Shown in pieces: positions 8,557-17,001 of a stretch of DNA of 64,000 nucleotides. The position numbers and the translations under genes were made by a program. A model generated the notes under the pieces. The model did no database searches, had not been told where the DNA came from, and saw only the letters and a list, made by a program, of their open reading frames with translations. Numbering within the stretch: position 1 is the stretch's first letter; every line of letters begins with the position of its first letter. The stretch is from NCBI GenBank assembly GCA_965197675.1, contig OZ240221.1, positions 1,736,001 to 1,800,000 on the forward strand, given 5' to 3'. The DNA is from G965197675 sp965197675 (lineage in GTDB: Bacteria; Chloroflexota; Dehalococcoidia; Plut-88900).

Positions 8557-9765
8557 CTAGACCACCCCGTCGTTCTCCAGGGCATCTACCCGCGCTTTAG
8601 TATAGCCCAGCACCTCGTTTAGCACCTCGAAAGAGTGCTCACCCAGGAGAGGAGCTCTGGTCAGCTTATTGGGGGAATCGGACAGCTTTATAGGAGAGGC
8701 AAGCATTGTCATGTTTCCATCCCTTTGGGGGTGATGGTAGGGCACCACCATCTCCCTTTCGATGAGGTGAGGGTCGGAGTGGATGTCCTTGGCGTTGAGG
8801 CAGGCCCCTACGATCACACCTGCTTCTCCTAGAATGTGCATGACCTCGTACTTGGTGCGCTGTTTGGTCCACCCCTTGACTATCTCGTCTATCTCTTCCT
8901 TTCTCTCCATACGGCCTTCTTCACTAGTGTAACGTTCGTCTCCAATGAGGTCGTCCCTACCAATGGCTTTAAGAAGCAATGTCCAAGTGTCGTTGGTAGT
9001 CTCGCCTGCCTGAACGTAGGCATAGTCGTCCTTTCCTCCGGGCTTGCAGGGATAAATTCCCGAAGGGACGGCAAAAGTTGGTGTGGACTCTCTTCTTACG
9101 GTTGCATCGGGGTCGTGATGGTACCACATCATGGCGACACGACCTATGTTGACCACTGCGTCCTGCATCGCAACCTCGACGACCTGCCCCTTGCCGGTTC
9201 TCTCCCGTTGAAGCAGGGCTGCAGTGACTCCCAAAGCAGCGTGATACCCCGTTCCTATATCTCCGATGGTAGGGCCTGTGGCCATAGGAGGACTGTCATC
9301 ATATCCGGTGGTGCAATACGCTCCGCCCGTGGCCTGGGCTATCATGTCGAAGCTCTTGAAGGAGCTGTAAGGGCCATACGTGCCGAATCCCTTTATCCTA
9401 CCCAGAATGATCCTGGGATTGACCTTTTGAAGCACGTCGTAACCCAATCCCAGCCGCTCCAGTGTACCTGGCCCTTGATTCTCGGTCACCACGTCTGCCC
9501 TCTTCACTAGCTCGAAGAATATCTCTTTACCCTTTTCCGACTTCAGATTCAGGGTTAAGCTGCGTTTGTTGTTGTTGAGGGCGAGGAAGTAGGGGCTATC
9601 CAGACCGGGTTTGTCCTGAGTGGACTTGCGACCAGGATCTCCTCGGCCCGGAGCCTCCACCTTGATGACATCGGCCCCCAGCCAGGCCAAAGCCTGTGTG
9701 AAGGATGTTCCTGCCTCCCATTGAGTCATGTCTATGATTCTTATGCCTTCCAATGCTTGTACCAT
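8557..9765 (-). CDS. CaiB/BaiF-type (family III) CoA transferase
   Basis: A 402-aa CoA transferase moving CoA between carboxylic acids through an aspartyl-CoA intermediate. The catalytic aspartate is D169 in GPTIGDIGTG. Family hallmarks are LEGIRIIDMTQWEAG at the N-terminus, LGADVIKVEAPG-RGDPGR, the NNNKRSLTLNLK segment and the VAMQDAVV motif. It converges with the phosphotriesterase gene (18 nt between stops) and lies 51 nt downstream of the glyoxalase-fold gene on the same strand, so those two may be cotranscribed. Substrate is not predictable from sequence; it likely activates acids released by neighbouring catabolic enzymes. Confidence 0.95.
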   Translation of the reverse strand: MVQALEGIRIIDMTQWEAGTSFTQALAWLGADVIKVEAPGRGDPGRKSTQDKPGLDSPYFLALNNNKRSLTLNLKSEKGKEIFFELVKRADVVTENQGPGTLERLGLGYDVLQKVNPRIILGRIKGFGTYGPYSSFKSFDMIAQATGGAYCTTGYDDSPPMATGPTIGDIGTGYHAALGVTAALLQRERTGKGQVVEVAMQDAVVNIGRVAMMWYHHDPDATVRRESTPTFAVPSGIYPCKPGGKDDYAYVQAGETTNDTWTLLLKAIGRDDLIGDERYTSEEGRMERKEEIDEIVKGWTKQRTKYEVMHILGEAGVIVGACLNAKDIHSDPHLIEREMVVPYHHPQRDGNMTMLASPIKLSDSPNKLTRAPLLGEHSFEVLNEVLGYTKARVDALENDGVV

Positions 9766-9816
9766 GATTCCTCCTCCATTCCCAGCGGTTTTACTAAGTG
9801 AAGTTTCCCTGTTGAT

Positions 9817-10170
9817 CTATTTGCCGTAGCTTGGCTCGTAAACCTCTACCTTGAAGCCTCCAGGCACTTTGAAGTGAGCAGCTCTACCGTAGCCCGCTTC
9901 GATTATCTCGCCTGTGAACTCGACGCCTCTAGACTTTAGCTCCTCAACCGTCTTCTCGATATCATCGCAATAGAAGGAGATAGAGTGAGTTCCGGAAGGG
10001 GCCGTGACCGAATCGTCTGTTGGATGACACCCCATGTCAGCCTCGGGAATGTCGAATATCAACCAGCCATCTCCTACGTCCGTACAGGGAAAGCCCAGCT
10101 TGTCCCGGAAGAAAGCACGAAGCGATTCAGGCTCCGAGGTGTAGAACATGGTATGTACGCCTCTTATCAT
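9817..10170 (-). CDS. VOC (glyoxalase/bleomycin resistance) family protein
   Basis: A single-domain vicinal-oxygen-chelate protein of 117 aa with beta-alpha-beta-beta-beta modules: N-terminal MIRGVHTMFYTSEPESLRAF, the LGFPCTDVGDGWLIFDIP strand pair, DIEKTVEELKSRGVEF in the second module and GFKVEVYEP with the late Glu. Candidate metal ligands are H6, E42, H67 and E112, though which residues are used is uncertain. It probably acts as a dimer. A GAGGATG ribosome site precedes ATG 10170. Cotranscription with the CoA transferase downstream is plausible. Dioxygenase, isomerase or epimerase roles cannot be told apart. Confidence 0.85.
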   Translation of the reverse strand: MIRGVHTMFYTSEPESLRAFFRDKLGFPCTDVGDGWLIFDIPEADMGCHPTDDSVTAPSGTHSISFYCDDIEKTVEELKSRGVEFTGEIIEAGYGRAAHFKVPGGFKVEVYEPSYGK

Positions 10171-10275
10171 TTGTCATCCTCGCTGTATGTGACGAAGCGT
10201 CAAAAGCAGTATATTCTCGCACTTCAGGCGTTTCAAGACCCTGATCAGACCCCGCAGTTATCAGAGCCTGAGAAA

Positions 10276-10304
10276 TTGACATAGTGCGAAAGTGCAGGTA
10301 TGCT
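10276..10304 (+). promoter_or_regulatory. Sigma-70-like promoter of the flavin monooxygenase gene
   Basis: TTGACA (10276-10281), a 17-nt spacer and TATGCT (10299-10304) form a near-consensus promoter about 110 nt before ATG 10417. Confidence 0.6.
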
Positions 10305-10416
10305 GATGTGTGAAAAGCTTCACTGGCGGGAGCCTTTCCTAGATAGGCATGATAGAGTATCCATCGCGTGTAGAGCGCCTACTCTTCACAGATAGGTGGT
10401 ACGCGAGGAGGGCAGC

Positions 10417-11598
10417 ATGATTAACAAGTTCGGGATCCTGTACGCCGGCCATACCGATATAGGTAACGTCGGGTTCAAGGGAACGCCGGTCAACGACCGC
10501 TTCTTATCCGATGAGGAGTTGGCGGCCCCTATGTTCACTTCGGTCGATATCGCACAGAATGCCGATCGCTGGGGATACGACACCCTGTGGTTGGCAGAGC
10601 ACCACTTCCAAAGGGAAGGCTACGAGTGCCTGGCTAACCTCATACTACTGGGCGTTCATATAGCTAATCTGACCGAAAAGATCAAAGTAGGCTGCGCCTT
10701 CAATATAGCGCCCATGTGGCATCCCGTAAGACTGGCCGAGGACTATGCAGCAGCCGATCACCTGACCGACGGTAGAGTCGTCTTCGGCGTTGGTCGTGGA
10801 TATCACACCCGAGAGGTGGAGGCCTTCGATGCCCCCATCATAGACCAAGAGGCCAACAGGGACCTGTTCGAGGAGCAGGTGGAGATTATCTTTAAGGCCT
10901 TCAACAATGCCTCTTTCTCCCACCATGGCAAGTATTACAACATCCCTCCCAAAGTGCCTTACCGCGGATACGAGTTGGAGGAGATAACGCTGGTGCCCCG
11001 CCCCAAATACCTCCCCGTGGAGTGCTGGCAGCCCATAGTAAGCGCCAACCCTCGTGGATTGAAGTTTATGGCCAAACACGGCATTAGAGGAATAATCGGT
11101 GGCGGAGCTGGCCCTGGCGGAGCTTCAGAGAAGGTGGTGAGAGCCTACCAGGAAGCCATGGCCGAGGCGGGCAGAGAAACTCAGTTGGGAGAAGGACTGG
11201 CAGTCGGATTAGATATCTACCTTGCCGACACTCAGGAGAAGGCGATAGCCGAGGCTATGCCTTATTATGAAGAGAACATGAAGATGTTCGGACCCCTCAA
11301 CTTTGTGCCTGGCTTGACCGACCAGCAAAAGCTGGATCTGGAATACCCCACCGATGAGTTGATTCCTACCCTTCCCAAGATCGATGACTTTATCAAGGGC
11401 GGTTCCTACCTCTTTGGGCCTCCTGAGACGATCATAGAGGGATTGATGAAGGTGCAGGATGCCTATCCTGGCGTCGAGCAAGTCAATGTTCAGGTGCTGT
11501 CTCCATTCCCTAGAGCGCAGATGCTAGAGCAGTTCGAATGGTTCGCTAAAGAGGTGATGCCCGCGTTCAAAGCGCCAGCTAAGGTAGCAGCTAGCTGA
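10417..11598 (+). CDS. LLM-class (luciferase-like) flavin-dependent monooxygenase
   Basis: A 393-aa bacterial-luciferase-fold oxidoreductase that uses reduced FMN or F420 for monooxygenation. Family features: the WGYDTLWLAEHHF segment after an N-terminal strand, NIAPMWHPVRLAEDYAA, the FGVGRGYHTRE phosphate-binding loop and a C-terminal GPPETIIEGL motif. Start is ATG 10417 because GAGGAGGG at 10405-10412 sits 4 nt upstream; the frame also opens at GTG 10396. It has its own promoter (10276-10304) and a strong hairpin terminator (11626-11652), so it is a single-gene unit. Substrate unknown; relatives oxidise sulfonates, alkanes or aromatic and heterocyclic compounds. Confidence 0.93.
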   Translation: MINKFGILYAGHTDIGNVGFKGTPVNDRFLSDEELAAPMFTSVDIAQNADRWGYDTLWLAEHHFQREGYECLANLILLGVHIANLTEKIKVGCAFNIAPMWHPVRLAEDYAAADHLTDGRVVFGVGRGYHTREVEAFDAPIIDQEANRDLFEEQVEIIFKAFNNASFSHHGKYYNIPPKVPYRGYELEEITLVPRPKYLPVECWQPIVSANPRGLKFMAKHGIRGIIGGGAGPGGASEKVVRAYQEAMAEAGRETQLGEGLAVGLDIYLADTQEKAIAEAMPYYEENMKMFGPLNFVPGLTDQQKLDLEYPTDELIPTLPKIDDFIKGGSYLFGPPETIIEGLMKVQDAYPGVEQVNVQVLSPFPRAQMLEQFEWFAKEVMPAFKAPAKVAAS

Positions 11599-11625
11599 TC
11601 CAAGACCAAGATCAGTTGAAAGGAA

Positions 11626-11652
11626 ACACGGCGGCCTATGAGGCCGCCGTGT
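11626..11652 (+). terminator. Hairpin terminator after the monooxygenase gene
   Basis: A perfect 11-bp inverted repeat (ACACGGCGGCC, 11626-11636, with its complement at 11642-11652), loop TATGA, followed by CTTTACTT. It is 28 nt after the stop at 11598. The downstream U-tract is weak, so termination strength is uncertain. Confidence 0.7.
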
Positions 11653-11659
11653 CTTTACT

Positions 11660-12250
11660 TAGATTCCCATCTCCTTACCCGTCATTTCTCTGTAAATAGG
11701 GGATTCCAGGGGGGAGTGCAGAGGATGCAACGCCCCTTTGCCGGGGAGTTCAAGGGGGATGAGGTCGAAGCCCTCTGGATTCCCGTATCAAGCACGGGAA
11801 CGACGGAGATGGAGGTCTCCTCTTCTGCCAATCCTCTGAAAACAGGCTATTTTCATCCCCTTGCGTGGCCTCCACAATGCTATGGGCAGTTCCCGACTCC
11901 GAACCGGAATCCATCTCCCGCTGCCCCACTCAAATGGTTCCCTTCGACAGGCTCATGATAAACTCTAAGCTTTCAATGAACTGCTGGGTCTCATCGCAGT
12001 TACTCTACAATGCACGGCTTTGTACTTGATACGGGGCCGGTGATGAGCGTGGTCTTTCTCATCCAGCCCGGTATGTGATTCTTTGGGGCACATCCCACAA
12101 GCCCCCTTCCAGAGGAATGCATCCCTCTGGACTCATTCTATTGGGAACTATGAGACGGACTCTACAGGCAAAGGGGCAGAGCCCCTTTGCAATCCCCATC
12201 AAGTCTGGGAGAATTCCCGCATGCTGAAGCTATCAGAGCCCCAAGAAACG
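11660..12250. repeat. Gene-free stretch with interspersed repeat fragments
   Basis: No credible gene. It holds a copy of the ATTCCCGT-RTCAAGCACGGGAA inverted repeat at about 11776-11806, a CCCTTCGACAGGCTCATGATAAACTC fragment split around 11940-11965 that belongs to the 'gtcgaagg/taaactc' repeat class, and a strong hairpin at 12168-12190 (GCAAAGGGG, loop CAGAG, CCCCTTTGC). A related half-site, CGCCCCTTTGCCGGGG, lies near 11731-11746. Confidence 0.6.
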
Positions 12251-12260
12251 GAGGAGTCAT

Positions 12261-13001
12261 ATGAATAAGATTCTCAGGGCAGGGAACATGGACGCGAATC
12301 GAAGAGAGGCCATGCTAGACCGCATCGAAAGAGTGACCGAGTTTCCACTGCTGATCCTCGCGTTTGTCATGATCCCTTTGCTGCTTGGGCCCTATCTGTG
12401 GGACCTTACCGACGGTGAAGAGGCTACTTTCATCGCCCTGGACGCATTTATTTGGGTTGTATTTGCCGTCGACTTGGGGGTAAAGACGCTAGTGGCTCCG
12501 CACAGACTGGCTTACCTGAGAAGTCATTGGCTGGACGTTATAATAGTTGCGTTACCCTTCATTAGGCCCCTGCGTCTCCTTCGCCTTGTTGTATTCAGCT
12601 CCCGAGCAATACTTGGCGTCAGAAGACTGGTAAATATAGACCTTCTTTTTGTCTACGGTGTTGGTATGGTGATGATAGCGTCTACCGCCGTGTTTTCAGT
12701 GGAGGAGAATCAAGCCGAGGCCAGCATCACCTCTTTTCCGGAAGCGTTGTGGTGGGCCGTGGTAACCATATCTACCGTAGGATATGGCGACATGGTTCCT
12801 GTGACGGCTGCTGGTAGAGCAATAGCCATGTTGTTGATGATTGGTGGGATAACCTTCTTCGGTGGAATAACCGCCAACCTGGCCTTTTTCCTCGTGCGAA
12901 CCCCGAGTTTCCAGGGCAACGGTCAGGAGGTTTCTCAGTTGATAGAAGAGATTCGCTCTTTGAAGGGCGAGGTGGCGAGACTGAGAGAAGCTGGCGAATA
13001 A
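12261..13001 (+). CDS. Voltage-gated-type potassium channel (6TM)
   Basis: A 246-aa inner-membrane ion channel subunit, presumably tetrameric. Predicted S1 begins at about residue 28 (FPLLILAFVMIPLLLGPYLW), S2 and S3 follow, and S4 carries the spaced arginines RPLRLLRLVVFSSR. The pore helix ends in the potassium selectivity filter TVGYGD, followed by S6 (AIAMLLMIGGITFFGG). The C-terminus (VSQLIEEIRSLKGEVARLREAGE) is a short coiled coil suited to tetramerisation. No RCK/TrkA domain is present. ATG 12261 has GGAGGAG a few bases upstream. It converges with the YihY gene, 16 nt between stops. Confidence 0.93.
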   Translation: MNKILRAGNMDANRREAMLDRIERVTEFPLLILAFVMIPLLLGPYLWDLTDGEEATFIALDAFIWVVFAVDLGVKTLVAPHRLAYLRSHWLDVIIVALPFIRPLRLLRLVVFSSRAILGVRRLVNIDLLFVYGVGMVMIASTAVFSVEENQAEASITSFPEALWWAVVTISTVGYGDMVPVTAAGRAIAMLLMIGGITFFGGITANLAFFLVRTPSFQGNGQEVSQLIEEIRSLKGEVARLREAGE

Positions 13002-13017
13002 GAAACTGGCTATCAAG

Positions 13018-14100
13018 CTATGAATGTTGACCTCTCTTGATGCCTCGTTTTATGCGGCCGTATTCCGAGGAGATTTCCGCCCCCAGGATCAGGATGAAGG
13101 CGGTGGCATAGACCCAAACCATCAGGATAATTATGGACGCCACGTTCCCGTATGTCTGGTCATACTGGGCGTAGTGCTCAAGATACCACAGGAACAAATT
13201 CTTGCCGATTTCGAACAATGCACCGGCGACGATTGCGCCCAACCATACGTCTCGCCAATAAACCTTGGTAATCGGCAGGAACTTGTAGAGGAGCAGGTAC
13301 ATACCAAAGCTGATGATGAACGCCGGTATCTTGAGCACGATGGTGACCGCTGAGCCGCCGAGGATGTCTGACACGTTTCGGTCGCCGATCTCGATGGTTG
13401 TGGCCCACTGAAAGAAGCCGGTTATTGCCACGGAAAAAACGAATACCACCCCCAAGCTCAGGGCCATGCCTATCTGTCTTGGTTTGCTCTTGTAAAAGGG
13501 TCTGTTGTCTTGAATGTCCCATGCTCGGTTCACTGCTCGGGTGATGGCGCCGAAGACCGCACTGGCTGTCCAGAGAAGGCCGAAGACAGCTAGAATCCCC
13601 AGAGAGCTACGGAACCTCACTACTCCCTGTACACTATCCCGCACGAAGTCCTCTGAGCCGGGCAGGAAATCCACGATGAAGTCGATTATCTCCTCCTGTC
13701 GTTCTGGGGAATCGGCGACTATGCCGATGATGGCGCTCAATCCTAATATAAGCGGAAACAATGATAGGATAGCGTAATAGCTCACGCTGGCGGCCATGTG
13801 AGTGGCGTCGTCATCCCCCAGTTCTCGTATCACTCGAGTGATCAACTGAACGAGGGTGCTGGATCCCAAGCGCGTCTTGGGGAGTTGCTCTTTGAGCTTG
13901 CTGGCGCCCGCGCCCGAGACATTTGTAGTATGTCGGATCCTGCTCACGATTCTGCCGAAGAATCCATGCCTCCGGCGGGTGCGGCTTGGTTGCTTCGCAG
14001 GTGATCTTCTGAGAAAAGACGGCTTAGCCTTTTTGACCCACAAGGCTAGCCGCTGTGTTAAGGAGACAGCTCGCTCGTCTGGAGATGAGTTGCGAGTCAT
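13018..14100 (-). CDS. YihY/BrkB-family integral membrane protein
   Basis: A 360-aa inner-membrane protein. After an unusually long basic, polar N-terminal tail (about 95 residues rich in Arg, Lys and Ser) come six predicted membrane segments. Family signatures: AASVSYYAILSLFPLILGLSA, GLLWTASAVFGAITRAVNRAWD, PFYKSKPRQIG and the GNVASIIILMVWVYATAFILILGAEI end. The C-terminus is basic. The family was once called ribonuclease BN by mistake; its actual function (possibly transport or membrane organisation) is unsettled. The long charged N-terminal tail is longer than in typical members and may bind nucleic acid or lipid headgroups. Confidence 0.9.
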   Translation of the reverse strand: MTRNSSPDERAVSLTQRLALWVKKAKPSFLRRSPAKQPSRTRRRHGFFGRIVSRIRHTTNVSGAGASKLKEQLPKTRLGSSTLVQLITRVIRELGDDDATHMAASVSYYAILSLFPLILGLSAIIGIVADSPERQEEIIDFIVDFLPGSEDFVRDSVQGVVRFRSSLGILAVFGLLWTASAVFGAITRAVNRAWDIQDNRPFYKSKPRQIGMALSLGVVFVFSVAITGFFQWATTIEIGDRNVSDILGGSAVTIVLKIPAFIISFGMYLLLYKFLPITKVYWRDVWLGAIVAGALFEIGKNLFLWYLEHYAQYDQTYGNVASIIILMVWVYATAFILILGAEISSEYGRIKRGIKRGQHS

Positions 14101-14150
14101 GATAAGAGTTTAACAGTTGTGGAAGGCAGGAGAGAGAGTATTGTCAATAC

Positions 14151-14182
14151 GTTAAAAAGACGAGGCCCATATGGGCCTCGTC
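14151..14182 (-). terminator. Intrinsic terminator of the 22-residue-repeat gene
   Basis: Perfect 10-bp stem GACGAGGCCC (14159-14168), loop ATAT, GGGCCTCGTC (14173-14182); on the minus strand it is followed by TTTTTAAC. It begins 30 nt beyond the stop at 14212, a textbook rho-independent terminator. Confidence 0.85.
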
Positions 14183-14211
14183 TCCTCAATATCATCAGAA
14201 ACGGGTGTTGG

Positions 14212-15045
14212 TTACTTCTTTTCTTCGTCCTTGAAAGGGGTTTGCAATACGACTTTGACCCCTGAGATGACGCCGGTTGCTGCATTTCTGACCGAAGTTG
14301 CTGCAGACTCACTTATCTCCGTGGCGGCGTCGACGGCTCCCGAGGCTACAGCTGAAGCTGCATCCTCGGCTTTAAGTCCTACGTTCGCGGCTCCTTCTAT
14401 GGCTCCCTCAACGGCACTTCTGGCTACCGAGGCTATATCTCCTCCCACCTCTGCAGTGCCCTTGATCAATCCTTTAGCGCTATCACGGGCGGCTCCCACG
14501 GTATCCGCTCCGATCTCTGTTGTCCCCCTCAAGGTTCCCTGCACGACCGACTTGGCGGTAGAGGCCAGGTCGCCACCCACTTCATTGGCGCCCTGTATGG
14601 CCCCTCGGGCAACACTGACTACCGAGTCTTCGAGGGTCAGACCGACGCTTTTACCTGTAACCAAGGCGCCTTCGACAGCGCCTCGTCCAGCATCCGTAAT
14701 ATCCCCTCCAACCTCTCTGGTTCCTTTGATGGCTGCTCTGACGGTGTCGCTTAGGACTCCAGCTGTGACAGTAGTCACTTCACCGACGCCTTGAATTACT
14801 CCAATGACGGACCCTTTAGCAGTCGCCCCCAAGTCGCCCCCAACTTGATTGGCGGCGTGGATAGCGCCTGTGACTCCATCAATTGCTAGGCTGGAAGCCT
14901 CTTTGCCAATATCTCTTACACCCTGAAGTCCCTTCACCGTATTCTCTTTGGTGGTGTCTATGGTGGCGCCAACTACGTCACCGGCACTCTTGATTGTCCC
15001 TACCAGAGCGTCTCTAATCCCTCTACCAAAATTGCCTAGCGGCAT
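14212..15045 (-). CDS. Protein made of twelve gapless 22-residue repeats
   Basis: No known family recognised. From residue 13 to 276 of 277 the protein divides into twelve consecutive 22-residue units without a single insertion or deletion. Consensus: x-V-x-G-A-I-x-G-x-x-E-V-G-G-D-x-A-S-x-A-R-S. Position 4 is nearly always Gly, position 6 is Ile/Leu/Val, position 12 is Val/Ile and position 15 is often Asp; EVGGD recurs at residues 111, 155 and 199. There is no signal peptide, Cys or Trp. The composition (Gly, Ala, Val, Thr, Ser with spaced acid and base) and 2 x 11 period resemble amphipathic-helix repeats of apolipoproteins, synucleins, perilipins or LEA proteins, suggesting reversible binding to membrane or polymer surfaces (inference). 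Monocistronic, with its own terminator. Confidence 0.85.
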   Translation of the reverse strand: MPLGNFGRGIRDALVGTIKSAGDVVGATIDTTKENTVKGLQGVRDIGKEASSLAIDGVTGAIHAANQVGGDLGATAKGSVIGVIQGVGEVTTVTAGVLSDTVRAAIKGTREVGGDITDAGRGAVEGALVTGKSVGLTLEDSVVSVARGAIQGANEVGGDLASTAKSVVQGTLRGTTEIGADTVGAARDSAKGLIKGTAEVGGDIASVARSAVEGAIEGAANVGLKAEDAASAVASGAVDAATEISESAATSVRNAATGVISGVKVVLQTPFKDEEKK

Positions 15046-15712
15046 GATGTCACCCTCTTTCTGACTGGTTGAGTTCCATGAATAATATACGAGATTATAG
15101 AGACATATGTCAAATGATTCGTGCGTCCAAAATTCCCTGACTCCTTCTCCTCTGGGAGAAGGTTAGAGCCTGCTCTCTGCTTGATACGAGAATGAGCAGG
15201 ACCGGCTGGAGTAAACAGCCCCGCTCATGGCGAGCCTAGAGTTTACCCTGAGCCTGCCGAAGGGCGTGAGCGGGGGAGGGGTGGGTTGTCAACGCCCCCG
15301 CTCATCTGGTTCGACAAGCTCACCATGAGCGGGGCTTGAGGCGTCTCCGCTCACCCTGAGCTTGTCGAAGGGTGCCCTCATTCCCCATGCCGTCATTCCC
15401 GTGTCAAGCACGGGAATCCAGGTCTCTACATCTATCTGGCGGGGGGTTGGGAGATGTGCCTCCAGACACAAAAACCCACATGGGCGATGGAGAACAAGAC
15501 GTTTGCCATTCTGAGACAGACTCCTGGTGGGAGAAGGTTAGTATGAGAGTGGACAAGATACCTGTAAAAGTGTTACCTATGTCCCCGGTTGTTCAGGGGT
15601 GAGTAGTCTAGGGTGTGTAATAAGAGACGGAGATGGATAAGCCGGCACCCTGCACATGGCAGGACGCCGGCTTAGATAGCTTCAGTATTAGCTGTGAATT
15701 TTGGAAAGCCTG
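15046..15712. repeat. Gene-free stretch dense in interspersed repeats
   Basis: No gene seen. About 15225-15370 holds several head-to-head copies of the 'CTCACCCTGAGCTTGTCGAAGG' class, given here in parts: TTTACCCTGAGCCTG at about 15241, TCGACAAGCTCACCATGAGC at about 15310 and GCTCACCCTGAGCTTGTCGA at about 15349. 15391-15422 is a CGTCATTCCCGTG-TCAAGCACGGGAATCCAG copy. 15639-15673 is an imperfect hairpin (AAGCCGGC/GCCGGCTT arms with an inner CCTGC/GCAGG stem) placed 40 nt after the stop of the binding-protein gene on the minus strand; without a U-tract it is at best a weak terminator. Confidence 0.65.
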
Positions 15713-16825
15713 TTACTGGGTGTAAAGATCCTTCCTGAACCGTTCAAGCACTGTATCCCAATTGACTGCGATGTAGTCCCAGTCCATCAGAATAGCGAAG
15801 CTCGCCCGCTCGGCGGGATCCGAAGGAATAACTTCACTGGCGACAGGGCCATATTCCACGTTTTTGTTGGACATGTAGTAGGGCACCAGTTCGGCCCATT
15901 GACTTTGAAGCTCAGCATCCAGCATGAAGTTTACAAAGGCTTCGGCCATGTCCCTCTTCTTTGTGCCTCGCACTACACCGAAGTAGTCGATGAATCCAGG
16001 CACTCCTTCCTCTGGGAGTACCATGGCGAACTTATCTGGGTTTCTCAGTATCAACGGCATGATTATCTCCGCTGCGTGGACCACCACGTCTACGTCTCCT
16101 CGGGAGATAGCCGCAGTCATCTCTGCACCAGTCTCAGACCAGACTGCCACGTCCTGCTCCTGAAGCCTAGAGATGATAGCATCCAACCCTGCATCGGTAT
16201 ACAGCTCGCCCTCTCCCGGAGAAACATCTATGCTCAGAGCAGTTGTCGAAGCAGGGGCTATCCACTGGTCTGCTGACTGGGCTATATTGCCAGTGACCTC
16301 AGGTCTCCACAGGTCCTTCCACGAGGTGGGCTCGAAGCCCAGGTCCTCCTTATCGTAACCCAAAGCTATAAAGCCGAAGTCGAAAGGCATTCCATAATCG
16401 GGAGTTAGGCCGAACCCGGGTGATTTGTGGAAGTCGGTGAGTTCGGCCGCGTTAGGAATATTCTCCAATCGAAGGGGCGCCAGTAGGCCTTCTGCCTTCG
16501 CTCTTAAATAATCGTTGCTGCCCAGAAAGACGGCATCGTAGGGAGGATCGTCGGCGGGTGCGGCAGGGATTTGGACGATCTCTTCGCCGGTGCTGGGAAC
16601 CAACTCTACCTTTGCCCCGGTCTGCTCCTCAAAGGCCTTTACGAATACCTCGTTAATCGCGTCGTAAAAAGGCCCTGAATAAGAGGTGGCAATCAAAGTC
16701 TGGCCTTCAAAAGGCTTGGCTACAGAAGTAGGAGTGTCGTCGCCGCCACATGCAGCCGCAACCAAAACTACACTCAACGCTACAGCCAGTACTACTAACC
16801 ACTTGCTGTTTCTCTTAGTAAACAT
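15713..16825 (-). CDS. ABC-type solute-binding lipoprotein, family 1 (PotD/AfuA-like)
   Basis: A 370-aa extracellular binding lipoprotein. ATG 16825 is chosen since GGGAGGG lies just upstream and the product then starts MFTKRNSK followed by a hydrophobic helix and lipobox VAAAC; an in-frame ATG at 16891 would put the signal mid-protein. The mature part has a family-1 fold: FEGQTLIATSYSGPFYDAIN, the PPYDAVFLGSN segment, the WKDLWRPEVTGNIA hinge strand and VRGTKKRDMAEAFVNFMLD near the C-terminus. It is a paralogue of the gene directly upstream (17002-18192). No permease or ATPase gene is adjacent. Ligand unknown; relatives bind polyamines, iron or small acids. Confidence 0.9.
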   Translation of the reverse strand: MFTKRNSKWLVVLAVALSVVLVAAACGGDDTPTSVAKPFEGQTLIATSYSGPFYDAINEVFVKAFEEQTGAKVELVPSTGEEIVQIPAAPADDPPYDAVFLGSNDYLRAKAEGLLAPLRLENIPNAAELTDFHKSPGFGLTPDYGMPFDFGFIALGYDKEDLGFEPTSWKDLWRPEVTGNIAQSADQWIAPASTTALSIDVSPGEGELYTDAGLDAIISRLQEQDVAVWSETGAEMTAAISRGDVDVVVHAAEIIMPLILRNPDKFAMVLPEEGVPGFIDYFGVVRGTKKRDMAEAFVNFMLDAELQSQWAELVPYYMSNKNVEYGPVASEVIPSDPAERASFAILMDWDYIAVNWDTVLERFRKDLYTQ

Positions 16826-16847
16826 CCCAACCCTCCCATTGACTAAG

Positions 16848-16891
16848 TTGCGAAACCCTGACATTCTACTAGTGTTATCAGGGTTTCGCAA
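16848..16891. promoter_or_regulatory. 14-bp perfect inverted repeat in the leader of the binding-protein gene
   Basis: TTGCGAAACCCTGA (16848-16861) is mirrored exactly by TCAGGGTTTCGCAA (16878-16891), with a 16-nt spacer containing the palindrome ACTAGT. It lies 22 nt upstream of ATG 16825 on the minus strand, just before its ribosome site. No U-run follows on either strand, so a simple terminator is unlikely. It could be an operator for a dimeric regulator or an mRNA hairpin controlling ribosome access or protecting the 3' end of the upstream gene's transcript. Confidence 0.6.
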
Positions 16892-17001
16892 TCGTTCTCT
16901 ACCTACTCCAACGGCCTATTATCATGAAGGATAGCGATTCATAACAAACCGTCGGTTAGAGGATATATTCCATTAATGGCTGGAGCCGTAGGAGACCCTA
17001 G

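Noticed and set aside
8557..9510. Plus-strand frame of 224 codons opposite the CoA transferase
   Set aside because: Shadow of the well-supported transferase frame; no homology signature.
12168..12190. Strong hairpin considered as a terminator
   Set aside because: It is 500 bp from the nearest upstream gene, has no U-tract and belongs to a repeat class.
14171..14794. Long open frame antisense to the 22-residue-repeat gene (207 codons)
   Set aside because: Its regular Pro/Ala/Thr composition is the mirror of the repeat gene; no ribosome site, and the terminator at 14159-14182 serves the minus-strand gene.
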